A DNA stretch of 64,000 nucleotides, from assembly GCF_900115155.1 (NCBI RefSeq), contig NZ_FOVM01000003.1:290555-354554 (forward strand), in the 5' to 3' direction. How positions within the stretch are numbered: the first letter of the stretch is position 1; the number at the start of each line of letters is the position of its first letter. This DNA comes from Mycetocola miduiensis (GTDB lineage Bacteria > Actinomycetota > Actinomycetes > Actinomycetales > Microbacteriaceae). The notes below the pieces were generated by a model. The model was not told where the DNA came from. It saw nothing but the letters and a program-made list of their open reading frames with translations, and did not search any database. This document shows positions 24,996 to 34,517 of the stretch, one piece after another. The position numbers and the translations under genes were made by a program.

Positions 24996-26186
24996 ATGTC
25001 CAGGATCGTGGCAATGCGAGCAGTGCTCCTCAGCGCGCCCTACGGAGACCCTGCTCACAGCATGGAAAATCTACTCCACCTGCCATCCGGTCTGCGCACT
25101 AGCGGCTTTGTCGAGATCACCCTTGCGAACGGGATCCGCGGCATCGGCGAAGGGTACCTTGCCGTCTTCGCGCCGGAGGTGTTTCGTGCGCTCGTGGAAC
25201 AGCTCGAGCCTCTTCTTCTTGGCATGGACGTGCGGCGCCTCGCGGAGATCGAGAAGATGCTCGTCATCGCCACTGGATACTGGAGCCTACAGGGAGCAGC
25301 GAGACACGCGATCAGTGCCATCGAGATCGCGCTGCACGACTGCAATGCGCGGCTCGAAGACCAGCCCCTCTGGAAGTATCTCGGTGGCGCCGACAATCCG
25401 CAGCTCGCCCTCTATGCCAGCGGCGGAGACTCGATCGGTCCCGATTCTATGGCCCGAGAGCTCGCCGCTGTCGCGCAACTCGGTATCGAGACCTTCAAGA
25501 TTCGCGCTCGCTTTGGTCACGTCGACAAGGTCGTGTGGACGCAACAGGCAGCGCCGCAGATCGGCATAGCAGTAGACATGACGCAGAACCTGGTGAGCCC
25601 TTCGCGGGAGATCACCGATGTGCTCGTGTTTGCCAACGCGATCGAAGCGAGAAGCGGACGCGCACCGGCGTTCCTGGAGGAAGTGTTCGGTCCAGATCAG
25701 ATCGACTCTCTCCCCGAACTGCGACGACGGACGGACGTGCCGATTGCGGGGGGCGAGATAGTCACTACGGAATTGGAATTGATCGCCAGGATCAGGAATG
25801 GTTCATACGACATTGCCCAGCCGGATGCCACGGTGATCGGTGGAATCCAGCCTGTGTTGAGTGTCTTCGCCGCAGCCCGGGAAGTCTCCACCGATGTCTA
25901 CGTCCACTGCTGGGGAGCCGGCGTCGGAGTCCTGGCGAATTATCATGCGGCAGCGGCGGCCGGCGGCCGTACCGCGGAATGGCCGTTGCCCTCGTACCCA
26001 CTGCGCGATCGATTCCTCGACCGCGTGGCCGTCGTCAAGGATGGGCACGTGAGGCTCTCCGATCTTCCCGGTCTCGGAGTCGAGTTGACGCCGGAGATCG
26101 AGCAAGAGTTCGCTTATCAGAACGATGCCGTCTACAAGTGTCTAGTCCATCCATCGAGCGTGCCGGCGGCACACGCCTGGAAATGA
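24996..26186 (+). CDS. Mandelate racemase / muconate lactonizing enzyme family (enolase superfamily) dehydratase
   Basis: 396 residues from ATG 24996 (AAGGA six bases before; a GTG one codon earlier is possible). The N-terminal capping domain and TIM barrel show the Lys of FKIRAR, metal ligands in VDMTQN, EEVFG and GGEIVTT, and a His in VHCWGAGVG. This set is that of acid-sugar dehydratases or epimerases. With two keto-acid lyases and a sugar importer in the same cluster, dehydration to a 2-keto-3-deoxy acid is the likely reaction (inference). Confidence 0.85.
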   Translation: MSRIVAMRAVLLSAPYGDPAHSMENLLHLPSGLRTSGFVEITLANGIRGIGEGYLAVFAPEVFRALVEQLEPLLLGMDVRRLAEIEKMLVIATGYWSLQGAARHAISAIEIALHDCNARLEDQPLWKYLGGADNPQLALYASGGDSIGPDSMARELAAVAQLGIETFKIRARFGHVDKVVWTQQAAPQIGIAVDMTQNLVSPSREITDVLVFANAIEARSGRAPAFLEEVFGPDQIDSLPELRRRTDVPIAGGEIVTTELELIARIRNGSYDIAQPDATVIGGIQPVLSVFAAAREVSTDVYVHCWGAGVGVLANYHAAAAAGGRTAEWPLPSYPLRDRFLDRVAVVKDGHVRLSDLPGLGVELTPEIEQEFAYQNDAVYKCLVHPSSVPAAHAWK

Positions 26187-26321
26187 GCCCAAGTCGCGTA
26201 ATGCGGTTGTTTCGCCGATGTCGTCTCCCGCACGCCACCGCCCTCGCCTGACGAACATGACAGTTCGTGCCGCGTACTTATGTCTTGGGTTGTGTGCTAT
26301 TCGCCATCGCGGAGGGCCTGT

Positions 26322-29300
26322 TCAACAAACCTGGTCCCGCAACCCATCGACCCGACTAGAACTACCTCGCCAAGAAATGACGAAAACCCGTCCTGAAGAG
26401 AGGGTTCCGAGTATGCCTCGACACACCACATGGTCGGGCTGACAGGATTTGAACCTACGACCCTTGTAAGGAAATAACCTAAACTCGGGTGTCACCAAAA
26501 ATCTCTGGAAACTGTCGGATTCCGTTGTGTTCACAGGGAACCCGGCGGTTAACTGCCTCCAAATGTACGCGGTCAATTTGAGTCCAGTGGAATTGAATCT
26601 GATGACTAAATGATGACCATCTGAACCCATTTGAGCGACCCGACGAGCCCTCCGCACTATCTTCCGAACGCCGCCGCACTGGACCGAGCACGGCTGTGAT
26701 AGCGATCCGTCGCGCGCTCGGCGTGCCGTCTGGTTCGCATCACGGCGTCGCGTCATCGCGACGTAAAAGTTCTCTCGCGTCGTGCTGGACGCGACGATGA
26801 CGTGCGCGGTGTCGGTCGTAATCCCTTGCGCGCGGTGAGAAGTGACCGCATAGCCGAGTTCGACGTGCCGCTTCATGTACTCGGCAGGGAGCAACACAGC
26901 GCTCCCCCACCGCTCGCCGTGCCGTCCCACTTCGGCCGAGCCGTTCGGGCGCACTCCGATCACGGTCCAGCGGTCACCGTTTCGAACCCAGGATCGGGCC
27001 GTATGAAGCCGACGATCGTTGCGTCGCGTAATGATCGTGTCACCGACAGCCGCACGGGTTCCGTCATGCAGGGCGACTTCATGACGCGCATCGACACGAC
27101 CTTCAAGAATCAATTCTGTGCGAGCGCGCACGTTCAGCGACGCCACCGCCTCGTGGGAGTCGCTGATCAGAACCGTTCGTTTGCCTGCTCGAGCGTCACA
27201 TCGCCAGGCCTCGTATGCGGCACCCGCCATTGCCTCAGTTCTGCCCTCGCGAACCCGATCGTGCGTGATGTATAGGTCGACGGACTCGGGGTCGCCCCGA
27301 CGTAGCCCGAGGGATGCCGTCTTCTCCCAGTCTTCGGTGAAGCGGTACACGTCGACGAGCTCGGGCACGTCCGCCCGGCTGTGAACCAGTAGTGAGAACG
27401 CGCCGCCCGCATCGACCGACTGGAGCTGGGCGTGATCGCCAACCAGGAGAACTTTCGCGCCGGCGTTCGCAGCGAGCGCGGTGACCCTATCTAGAGACAG
27501 TGTCCCTGCCAGAGACGCCTCGTCGATGATCACGAGTTGACCCGGGTGGAACGTCGCCCCATGGACCAGGTGGCTCTGCCACCACTTGGCCAGGTTCTCG
27601 GTCGTGATCACAAGATCTTCCCCGAGAACCTGTGCGGCAGCCGCGGAGGGGGCGAGCCCAACGACGGATCCCGCACCATGTGCTGTCTCCCAGGCCAAAC
27701 GGAGCGCGTGCATCGCGGTCGTCTTGCCCGCACCGGCCGGACCGACGAGGACATCAACGACGCGTCCGGAACCAGCGATCCTCGCGAGCGCTCCGAGCTG
27801 ACCTTCGGCGAGTACTCCCCCACCGGGCAGCCGCCTCCGGGACACCGAACGCAAGGGTGCCAGTGCGAGTCTGGGTCCAGTCTCATCGGCCGCGCGTTCG
27901 AGCAGCCGGGCCTCCGCGTCGAGCAACTCCGACGACGTGTACACGGCGGAGTGCTTCGGGTGAAAGACCGACGTCCCATCGTCCCGCTGGAACGCCTGCG
28001 GACTCGACACTATCTCCGGCGGCGTGAGCCGCAGCGACGCGCTTTCGGCGGCTTTGACGACACGGCCGAGGACGGCTTCGCGGTCGGATGCCGACGCGAA
28101 GCGGAGGTGCATCATCTGCCGCGCGGCTTCCGCCATCAGGTTCCAGCGCCGCCAGGTGGACCGCTTCTCGCTAACCGCCGTCATCACACTCAACCCCAGC
28201 GAACGGACGGTCTCGGGCGGCACATCCTCTGCGCGCATCACCCGCGCAGGAGAGCCGGCCAATGCGGCGCCCGCCCAGGTCGTCGCATCCTGTCCCAGCA
28301 CAAGCTCCGCGTGGGCACGCCATTCTGCAGTGAGTTCTGTGAGTGAGCGCACTCGCTTTGCGGGTCGTGTGGAAAGTGTGGCCTGAGCGCGCAGCTTCAT
28401 GATGGTGGCCGGCCCGGGACGATGGCCGTGCTGGCCCACGTACGCTTCGATCAGCTTGTCGGTCTCGGCATCGATGTGCCGTGCCCGCGTCGAGAACTCC
28501 GCGACGAGCGCCTCGGGAACGAAACTGATCGCCCATGCAGGGTGGCGGTCTCGGCCCCGCTCCCTCCTCTCCCACTGCACGCCGAGCGCTCGAGTGAGTG
28601 CGTCTGCGAACAGGGTCTCGTGTAGTTCGGACAGCGCAACCACAGCCGCGTGCATCGGTCGTCCATCGAGGGAGCGCCACTTGCCGTCGAGTAACGTTTG
28701 CACTTTGTTGCTGATCACGATGTGCGTGTGCAGGTGAGGGTCGCCGGCCCGGCTGTCGAAATGATCGAACGCCGTGGCGATCAGGCCAGTCACATCGACT
28801 TGCGCAACGGCGCCGTCGGACGCGGACACGCCGGTCCGCGTCGCCGCGATCTCACGCTCCATGAATGCGACGACCTCGGCCACTGCCGCATGATGCACCT
28901 CCACGATCCGCGACTGTGTCGCTGCGTCCGCCACACCCCAGAGGATGCTCGCCGATTTCGGAATCGAGAACGTGAAGTCGTACCCGGCGACCGCACGTCG
29001 CCGGGCACTCATATCCTGGAACATGCCGGTCGGCGCTGGATCTGCTGGGCCTCGGTACACGGGATAGGCGCAACCAAGAGGCGAGCCGTCGACCGGGTCT
29101 CGCCCCAACCCGATCAAGCTCTGCAGATGTGCCTCCGTCACTTCATCGCCCTCGACGATGCGACCCGAGCCGAGGCCCGGGAGGCCGCTTCCCAGCCATC
29201 GACCCGGTGGCGTTCCATTCGCGCTGTAGTAACGAGTCAACGGCGTGAACAGCGACCGCTGCCCGTCTCCAGCAGCCACTGTGCGCAGCAGGTACTTGTA

Positions 29301-29339
29301 GCCATTGCCGGCGCTCATCACCCGCATCGACACCGTCAC
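26322..29339 (-). CDS. MobF-type conjugative relaxase/helicase with read-through tail
   Basis: 1005 residues from GTG 29339. N-terminal TrwC/TraA-like relaxase domain: YKYLL near residue 14, LTRYY near 35 (catalytic Tyr candidates) and the metal-binding HLHTH triad at 202-206. The helicase part has Walker A VGPAGAGKT (532-540), Walker B VIIDEAS, VTSHRAQG (833-839) and FYVAMTR (858-864). It nicks and unwinds element DNA for conjugative mobilisation. The last ~120 residues are not relaxase. The remnant at 5,408 shows that the native end lies about 18 residues after MTR; here a frame shift lets the frame run through the element end and the tRNA fragment (GRRFKSCQPD is T-arm sequence). The core should still be functional. 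Confidence 0.88.
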   Translation of the reverse strand: MTVSMRVMSAGNGYKYLLRTVAAGDGQRSLFTPLTRYYSANGTPPGRWLGSGLPGLGSGRIVEGDEVTEAHLQSLIGLGRDPVDGSPLGCAYPVYRGPADPAPTGMFQDMSARRRAVAGYDFTFSIPKSASILWGVADAATQSRIVEVHHAAVAEVVAFMEREIAATRTGVSASDGAVAQVDVTGLIATAFDHFDSRAGDPHLHTHIVISNKVQTLLDGKWRSLDGRPMHAAVVALSELHETLFADALTRALGVQWERRERGRDRHPAWAISFVPEALVAEFSTRARHIDAETDKLIEAYVGQHGHRPGPATIMKLRAQATLSTRPAKRVRSLTELTAEWRAHAELVLGQDATTWAGAALAGSPARVMRAEDVPPETVRSLGLSVMTAVSEKRSTWRRWNLMAEAARQMMHLRFASASDREAVLGRVVKAAESASLRLTPPEIVSSPQAFQRDDGTSVFHPKHSAVYTSSELLDAEARLLERAADETGPRLALAPLRSVSRRRLPGGGVLAEGQLGALARIAGSGRVVDVLVGPAGAGKTTAMHALRLAWETAHGAGSVVGLAPSAAAAQVLGEDLVITTENLAKWWQSHLVHGATFHPGQLVIIDEASLAGTLSLDRVTALAANAGAKVLLVGDHAQLQSVDAGGAFSLLVHSRADVPELVDVYRFTEDWEKTASLGLRRGDPESVDLYITHDRVREGRTEAMAGAAYEAWRCDARAGKRTVLISDSHEAVASLNVRARTELILEGRVDARHEVALHDGTRAAVGDTIITRRNDRRLHTARSWVRNGDRWTVIGVRPNGSAEVGRHGERWGSAVLLPAEYMKRHVELGYAVTSHRAQGITTDTAHVIVASSTTRENFYVAMTRRRDANQTARRARDGSLSQPCSVQCGGVRKIVRRARRVAQMGSDGHHLVIRFNSTGLKLTAYIWRQLTAGFPVNTTESDSFQRFLVTPEFRLFPYKGRRFKSCQPDHVVCRGILGTLSSGRVFVISWRGSSSRVDGLRDQVC
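26432..26617 (-). repeat. Displaced tRNA-Pro 3' end with element-end block (att copy C)
   Basis: 26,432-26,466 matches the tRNA-Pro 3' end (one base missing, one changed) and is followed by a block to about 26,575 that is similar to those at 5,190 and 44,830. TGATGAC repeats lie at 26,600 and 26,611, 11 bases apart. It is interpreted as the left end of the relaxase-bearing element whose integrase end is at 42,032-42,150. Confidence 0.75.
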
Positions 29340-29620
29340 CGCGCACTCCTCCGCTATCGCTTAGGAGGTGCGCCACCTCGACCTGCAAGAGGCGTGGCAC
29401 TGTATGACAGCCTGGCACTTCCTGATTGTCGGAGGTGGAATCGATGGAGGCCGGATCGATGACGGTATACGCTCAGCGGGTCCGGGTTATCGATCATTCA
29501 CGGCACGCGGACGTCGGAGTGCCATACGCGCTCGCCGTGACGGTTGGGGCCCAGAGAGGAAGTGTTGGGCCGATTTCCGCGGTGCCCTCCCATGTCGGGC
29601 GTCTCCGGTAGCCTCCTCAC
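29340..29620. other. Gap between relaxase and membrane-protein gene
   Basis: Contains the relaxase upstream region (a GGAGGAG about nine bases before its start on the minus strand). No gene is recognised. The relaxase promoter and possibly oriT would be expected here or farther right, but no convincing oriT hairpin was picked out. Confidence 0.35.
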
Positions 29621-30085
29621 ATGGCGCCGACTAATATAAATCCTTCATTGCTCAAGCCGCTTGTTGGGTGGAGCATCGTCCACCTCATTGCTGCGGCTGG
29701 CATGTTTGGAGACACGTACGGTACGCCCCTCGCCGTCGGGGATATGGAGTACCGATGGTTCTTTGCGACGATCTACTTGTGTGCTGGATTGGTCCCGGTA
29801 GCGAGTCTTCTAAACGAACGTTTACAAATGGTCCCGGTGACGCCGGCCCACACGATGGGGATCGCATTCGGCCTATACGTCTTCCTGATTGGCATCCAAG
29901 TGGGTCAACTACCTATCGATGACGTGCGGCTCCTCACGGGAGGTTGGGCAGCAATAGGTGGCGGGCTGTGCCTGATCGTCTTCAATCGGCGGCTACAGCT
30001 AGCCCGCAACGCTCAGGCGAAGAGGGATGAGGATGAGCTCGTACGCCGAATCGCAGCGGCGGTCCGCGTCGAACTCCAGCGATGA
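29621..30085 (+). CDS. Predicted four-helix membrane protein, unknown function
   Basis: 154 residues with four hydrophobic segments (about 10-30, 45-62, 78-96, 105-122) and a charged, basic C-terminal tail. Holin- or phage-associated-like layout, but no family is recognised. There is no clear ribosome binding site; the base composition around the start is more A/T-rich than the neighbours. Cargo of the integrative element. Confidence 0.5.
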   Translation: MAPTNINPSLLKPLVGWSIVHLIAAAGMFGDTYGTPLAVGDMEYRWFFATIYLCAGLVPVASLLNERLQMVPVTPAHTMGIAFGLYVFLIGIQVGQLPIDDVRLLTGGWAAIGGGLCLIVFNRRLQLARNAQAKRDEDELVRRIAAAVRVELQR

Positions 30086-30168
30086 CTAGCTCAACATCAA
30101 CACTCAATCCCCGCTTGTCGCAGTATATTTCGGAGCAGAACTTTTGAGGACAGCCCCCACGGCCTTGG

Positions 30169-30699
30169 TCAAGAGAATCGCTCGTCTCCGCGCATCTGTT
30201 CCAGCCAACTCGCTACGAGACACGGAGCGCCGTCCGTCACATCCAATTCAACGGTCATTGCCCAAGCCAAGTAGAACTCTTGAATGGCCCGGTGGGCAAA
30301 TCCGATTCGTCGGACGTCTTGGGAGGCGCCGTTGGTTGGTGCCAGGAGAGACTGCGTCGCAACCAGAGCGAGAGTCGTTCCGCGCGCGAGCTCGCTCGAG
30401 TCTTGCAGCTTGGACCAGGCGATGGAGTCTGTGAGTACCAGCTGACCATCAATTCGCTCCAGCATCAGGAGTGCTGCCTGCCGAGCGAGCTGGTGCGCGT
30501 GTGCGATCGTCTCGGCCAGCTCTTCGTCGCGGTGGCCAATTCCGGGCCGACCTTGCGAAGAGATTATGAACGGCGACATTACGTCTCTCTGCACTTTGTA
30601 CGTAGTCCATTGGTGAAGTAGCTGGGCCTGGTTCGCGGCGACAAGGTCTTCTGTCTCAGTGACTTCAATCGCCATATTGAGGAACAGCGGGCGCTCCAA
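30169..30699 (-). pseudogene. Fragment of a NACHT/STAND-type NTPase
   Basis: The 176-residue open frame begins with PLFLNMAIEVTETEDLV, followed by a helical LLHQWTTYKVQRDV segment, and ends with FAHRAIQEFYLAWAM. This resembles the winged-helix end of NACHT domains (hHRSFQEYFAA). The Walker motifs that should lie upstream are absent and an in-frame stop occurs near 30,760. STAND NTPases often act in antiphage defence, so this may be a decayed defence gene; identification is tentative. Confidence 0.4.
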
Positions 30700-31009
30700 G
30701 AGCGGTTGGACTGTCGCGCCGCCTGGGGGGTCGGCGGTCGAGCAGGGCAGACTCGTCTAGAGCCATCGTGTGGTGTCCTTCGTGAGTTGCTCAGTCGGTA
30801 CTCACTGACCATCCCACGGTGGCTCTTCACGTTGACGAAGCAACGCTCCGAGGATGGAAACCACACCGCTCAAAGGGACGTAACCGCAGCCTGCGCGATA
30901 AGAGCGGCATTCAGCGGAAGGGCCGCGGAGCCTTTGACCACCTACGTGGCGAACTTTCGCCGACTTCGCCAGGGAGGTGCGGCTGCTGGAACGGCGGGCG
31001 GTGCGGGCC
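30700..31009. other. Gap with no recognisable gene
   Basis: Only short overlapping frames with no motif. Probably the decayed upstream part of the NACHT-like gene. Confidence 0.35.
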
Positions 31010-31912
31010 TCACGGCTCGTCGAGAAAGCGGAATACCTCGCTGATGGTCTTACGGTTGCTTTGTGTTGCGACGTGCCCTTTGTCAGGGTAATAGAGCAAC
31101 CGCGCATTCGGGAGCCGCGACGCGGTGTCACGAAACACCTCCTCGCCGTAGTAGCGATCCCGCCCGCCACCGACGATCAGTGTCCGGGTGGTGATCGCTG
31201 GCAGCTCGCCGGTGAGGTCGAACGCATTCTCAGCGTCGATGGTGATTAGCATGTCGGACAGATCCTCACCCCTACGCGCAGGCCCAACCAGCCAGCCAAG
31301 TTTCGCCAACGCCCACTGCGTGGGTTCGTTTGCCGCCAGCATGGACATCATTTCGGCGTTCGCCTGCCGGGTGTCGCCGTTGCGCAGTAGCTCCGCGAGT
31401 CTGCGCTCGGCAGAAAGACCCAACGGTCCGAGCCGGCATGCCGCGGACAAGAGCACGAGTCGACGCACGGCCTCGGGGTAATCGGCGGCGAGCTGCAATG
31501 CCGCGGTTCCCCCGGTCGACGAGCCGACAACGTCCACCGGACCGCTGAACCGGTCGCTCAGCGCGCGGGCGTAGTCGCGGGCGATGTCGGTCATCGTGGT
31601 GCCTGGGGCCAGACCCTCCCGACGCTGCACCCACCACACCTCACGGTGTCGGCTGAATGGCCGTAGCTGGCCGACCTGGAACACGCGGTCCATCCCACGC
31701 GGCGGCCGGTGGTGCGTCGTCAGCCCTGGCAGGTAGACCAACGGGCGTCCCGCGCCCACACGGAAGAAGGCTGGACCATCTCCCAGCCTGCCCTCTTCGA
31801 CGATGTTTGCTTTCACCACGGGGTCCTCTTCTAACATCTGGGCACACGGGTCAACTGGCGTGATCGTGCGTGGCTGCTTGAACGCGTCATCGGGTGCGCC
31901 CCTTGCGGACAC
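31010..31912 (-). CDS. Alpha/beta hydrolase
   Basis: 300 residues from a GTG at 31912 that overlaps the upstream membrane-protein gene by 26 bases; ATG 31837 is an alternative. Alpha/beta hydrolase fold: VYLPGLT with the oxyanion region, nucleophile Ser in VGSSTGGTAA, Asp in TLIVGGGRDRYY and His in DKGHVATQ. Esterase/lipase-like, substrate unknown. In this cargo segment it forms a probable two-gene unit with the membrane protein. Confidence 0.8.
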   Translation of the reverse strand: MSARGAPDDAFKQPRTITPVDPCAQMLEEDPVVKANIVEEGRLGDGPAFFRVGAGRPLVYLPGLTTHHRPPRGMDRVFQVGQLRPFSRHREVWWVQRREGLAPGTTMTDIARDYARALSDRFSGPVDVVGSSTGGTAALQLAADYPEAVRRLVLLSAACRLGPLGLSAERRLAELLRNGDTRQANAEMMSMLAANEPTQWALAKLGWLVGPARRGEDLSDMLITIDAENAFDLTGELPAITTRTLIVGGGRDRYYGEEVFRDTASRLPNARLLYYPDKGHVATQSNRKTISEVFRFLDEP

Positions 31913-32666
31913 CCCGATCAGCGTCCGATTGCGCGACTCCTGACCAGGCCAGAAGCCGGTCGCCTGTCCGGGCGGCTAGCACCGCCAGAATGACGCCCCC
32001 GAAGGCCAGCATCATGAGTGCATACGTCAACGAGGTAGGTTGTTCGCCCCACATCGTGTTCAGGATCAGCATGCCGGGAACCAAGCCCAGGTACCCGACG
32101 ACGCCAGCGCCCAGCGCCCACGGCCACACCCGGGCGAAGGCCCGCGAGCCAGCGCGTGGGGGTTGCGATGGCACGGTCAGCCACGTACCGCCAAGGCCCA
32201 GGATGATGGCCAGCAGCGGCGGTCCGAACCCGCCGCCAACCAGCAGAAGCAGGAGCGACAAGCCAATCAGGACAAGTCCGCCGTACCGGCGGTGCACTCC
32301 GATAATTGCCCAAATCCCCAACCCGGACGCGACGATCACAGTGACGATTCCGGAGAGCAGCATGGTGGGGAGAACAGTCAGCGCCGGCTCGCCGCCGAGG
32401 ACGTCGAATGCTTCCGTGTCGGGCCAGGACCGGATGAACGGTCCGTCCGATGCGACAGAACCCTGAAGGATTTCGCCGATACCGTGCTCGACTCCCGCCC
32501 CGGCGGCCAGCACCCCGAACACGGCGACCACGGTTCGAACCGCCGCTCCCGGCGGGACCCGGCGCAAGACGCTGCGGGCGCGGGAATCCTGCGCGCTAGC
32601 CACGCGTCCCCCGCTCCCGTCCGCCGTCAGGCCGGCCCGGTGCGGTGTCTTGCCGTGGACGTTCAT
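31887..32666 (-). CDS. Integral membrane protein, unknown function
   Basis: 259 residues with a basic N-terminal region and about six membrane helices between residues 40 and 240 (VVAVFGVLAAGAG, IVTVIVASGLGIWAIIGV, LVLIGLSLLLLLVGGGFG and others). No family is recognised. It overlaps the alpha/beta hydrolase gene at its 3' end. Confidence 0.65.
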   Translation of the reverse strand: MNVHGKTPHRAGLTADGSGGRVASAQDSRARSVLRRVPPGAAVRTVVAVFGVLAAGAGVEHGIGEILQGSVASDGPFIRSWPDTEAFDVLGGEPALTVLPTMLLSGIVTVIVASGLGIWAIIGVHRRYGGLVLIGLSLLLLLVGGGFGPPLLAIILGLGGTWLTVPSQPPRAGSRAFARVWPWALGAGVVGYLGLVPGMLILNTMWGEQPTSLTYALMMLAFGGVILAVLAARTGDRLLAWSGVAQSDADRGVRKGRTR

Positions 32667-32729
32667 GACCCGGCATGATCTGACGATGGCTCCCTGTTTT
32701 TCTCAGGGCGTGCGCTCGCACGACCGGCA

Positions 32730-33497
32730 TCAGAGGGTGCCGGTCTCGGTGGGGGTGTTTTGTGTCCGCGTGTATTTGTGTTCGGCATGCCGTCGCCGCC
32801 AGGCACTCCAAACCAGGTATGCACCGCCTCCGATGACAGCAACCGGCCACAGGTAGTTGAGCACGATCAGCAGTTCCGCGGTCTGCAGCACCACCACGAG
32901 CGCGACCGCCGCCAGCGCTGCAGCCACGATCCATGCCCACCGGCGCCGCGAACTTCCGCTCGGGAGCATCGCGACCAGCACAAACGTCACGGCCAGACCG
33001 AGCAGGAGGATCGCGCCGGTCCCCTGCCCGCCGACTGCGTCCGTGACACCGCTCACCACGGCGAGGGTCAGCAGCGCGCCGCCAGGGATCACCGCCCACC
33101 AGCGGCGGTGATCCTGCAGGTATACGGCCCAGAAGCCCGTGCTCACTGCCGCCAGGAACGGCACCTCAGTCCATTGCCCGGCCCCGTCAGGGTCGAGCTC
33201 CATCACCGGTGCAATGGCTGCGCCGAGCAAAGCCCCCGCCGGGATGGCCGACCACCACCACGATCGGTGGGCGAAGTACGCGTACCAGAACGCGGCTGAC
33301 CCCGCCGCGAGCAGTCCGGCCCACAACAGGCCCGGGACCTGATCGGAGAGCACGGTCTCAACTAGGAGCAGCACACCGGCCGCCAGCACGAGAAGCCCGA
33401 GAATTATCTGGATCGTCCACTGCCTCATCGCCCCCTCCTCGACATGGGTGGCCGTCCCCTCGGGGATTTTGCCACCATCGAACGACCTGTCAGCCAT
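32730..33497 (-). CDS. Integral membrane protein, unknown function
   Basis: 255 residues from ATG 33497, with GGAGGTC about 10 bases upstream. Seven to eight short hydrophobic helices (WTIQIILGLLVLAAGVLLL, VPGLLWAGLLAAGSAAFW, WWAVIPGGALLTLAVV, LLGLAVTFVLVAML, VVVLQTAELLIVL) and a charged C-terminus rich in Arg/His. No family name can be given safely. Confidence 0.7.
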   Translation of the reverse strand: MADRSFDGGKIPEGTATHVEEGAMRQWTIQIILGLLVLAAGVLLLVETVLSDQVPGLLWAGLLAAGSAAFWYAYFAHRSWWWSAIPAGALLGAAIAPVMELDPDGAGQWTEVPFLAAVSTGFWAVYLQDHRRWWAVIPGGALLTLAVVSGVTDAVGGQGTGAILLLGLAVTFVLVAMLPSGSSRRRWAWIVAAALAAVALVVVLQTAELLIVLNYLWPVAVIGGGAYLVWSAWRRRHAEHKYTRTQNTPTETGTL

Positions 33498-33693
33498 GAT
33501 CAGACCTCCGTTCCTCCGCACCGTGATAGGCGACCCGCCCCCTGAAGGTTGGGGTGACTCAGAGTCCATACTTGCGCCCGCCGCTCGGGCAGGGCCGAAA
33601 GTCCCGCGCGGAGGAGGGACAAGAGTCCTTCACTTTCCGTGCTCAACAGGTTGTTGCTCCTCCCAGCTCGGACGTGATGACGAAGGGTGAGCA

Positions 33694-33807
33694 ATGCGAG
33701 TAATGGTGACCTATGCCAGCAGGCATGGATCGACCGCCAAGATGGCCGAACGCATCGCCGCTGACCTGACCGCCGCCCTTGTCCGGATGCTGTGCGTGCG
33801 CCCATGA
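33694..33807 (+). pseudogene. N-terminal fragment of a flavodoxin-domain protein
   Basis: 37 codons starting MRVMVTYASRHGSTAKMAERIA, the phosphate-binding P-loop of flavodoxin-like (HemG-type) proteins, preceded by GAAGGGTGAGCA. The frame ends abruptly with TGA at 33,805 and the rest of the flavodoxin fold is missing. Clear truncation. Confidence 0.6.
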
Positions 33808-33957
33808 CCGCCGCGGAGGGGCCCAATCTGCATCAGCTCGCGGTGGCTCCCGATGACCGGCACGGCCGGTCGTTGAGCGCATCGCGCGCGCTTGCCGGGA
33901 CTGATTTGTCCGGTGGACGTTACCAATGGGCAGTCCAAGGGCCACTAGATTGGCGAC

Positions 33958-34119
33958 ATGGACATCACTTGGCTTTTCGTCGTACTGGTGCTGGTCGTCA
34001 TCTTCGCGAGAATCAGCGTCGCAGGTGCCTTGCGACGGATTGTGGACGCTACGGAGAAGTCGGCGTCGGACCTGGCGATACTGGCGGCAGTACCCGATAA
34101 GTCCCATTTGCGACTGTAG
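33958..34119 (+). CDS. Small single-pass membrane protein (53 aa)
   Basis: MDITWLFVVLVLVVIFARIS forms one membrane helix, followed by a 33-residue charged tail. No family is recognised and there is no strong ribosome binding site. Listed because helix plus soluble tail is coherent. Confidence 0.35.
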   Translation: MDITWLFVVLVLVVIFARISVAGALRRIVDATEKSASDLAILAAVPDKSHLRL

Positions 34120-34517
34120 GACGTTCCCTCCCGGACGCTAGGCAGTGTCCGCCAGTTGGCTCGCGAGCCGCGCGTGTCTCACCGAGGTCGAGGTCGAGGT
34201 CGAGCAGATCGGGAACGGCGCCGGCATGCCGCCCGATCTGCCCAAGGGTCGTGCCCGAACTGGATCGAAACCGCACCGAACGACGTGTGGAGCTGAGATA
34301 CCGCGAACATGCGCGTGCCCTCGAAGGGCTGTAGGTACATGGCGACGGCCGCAATCGGGACCTTCGGCTCTGGCTATTGCCAGCGCGCGAATCCTAGTCT
34401 GCCAGTGACGACAAGGAATGGCGCGGTGGAGCCAGTCGCAGGGTCAAGCGAAAGGCGCCTGCCGTAGCGGCGTCGGTGAATCGCTCGGAGAGCAGTCAGG
34501 AAAGGTCAGGTCGAGCC
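34120..34517. other. Gap with short GAGGTC repeat
   Basis: No supported gene. A GTCGAG microrepeat (about four copies, 34,184-34,207) is the only structure. The region upstream of the CPBP operon contains a possible ribosome binding site near 34,499 but no clear promoter. Confidence 0.35.

Noticed and set aside
26802..28386. Several plus-strand frames inside the relaxase gene
   Set aside because: Antisense frames of high-GC DNA, no motifs, no ribosome sites.
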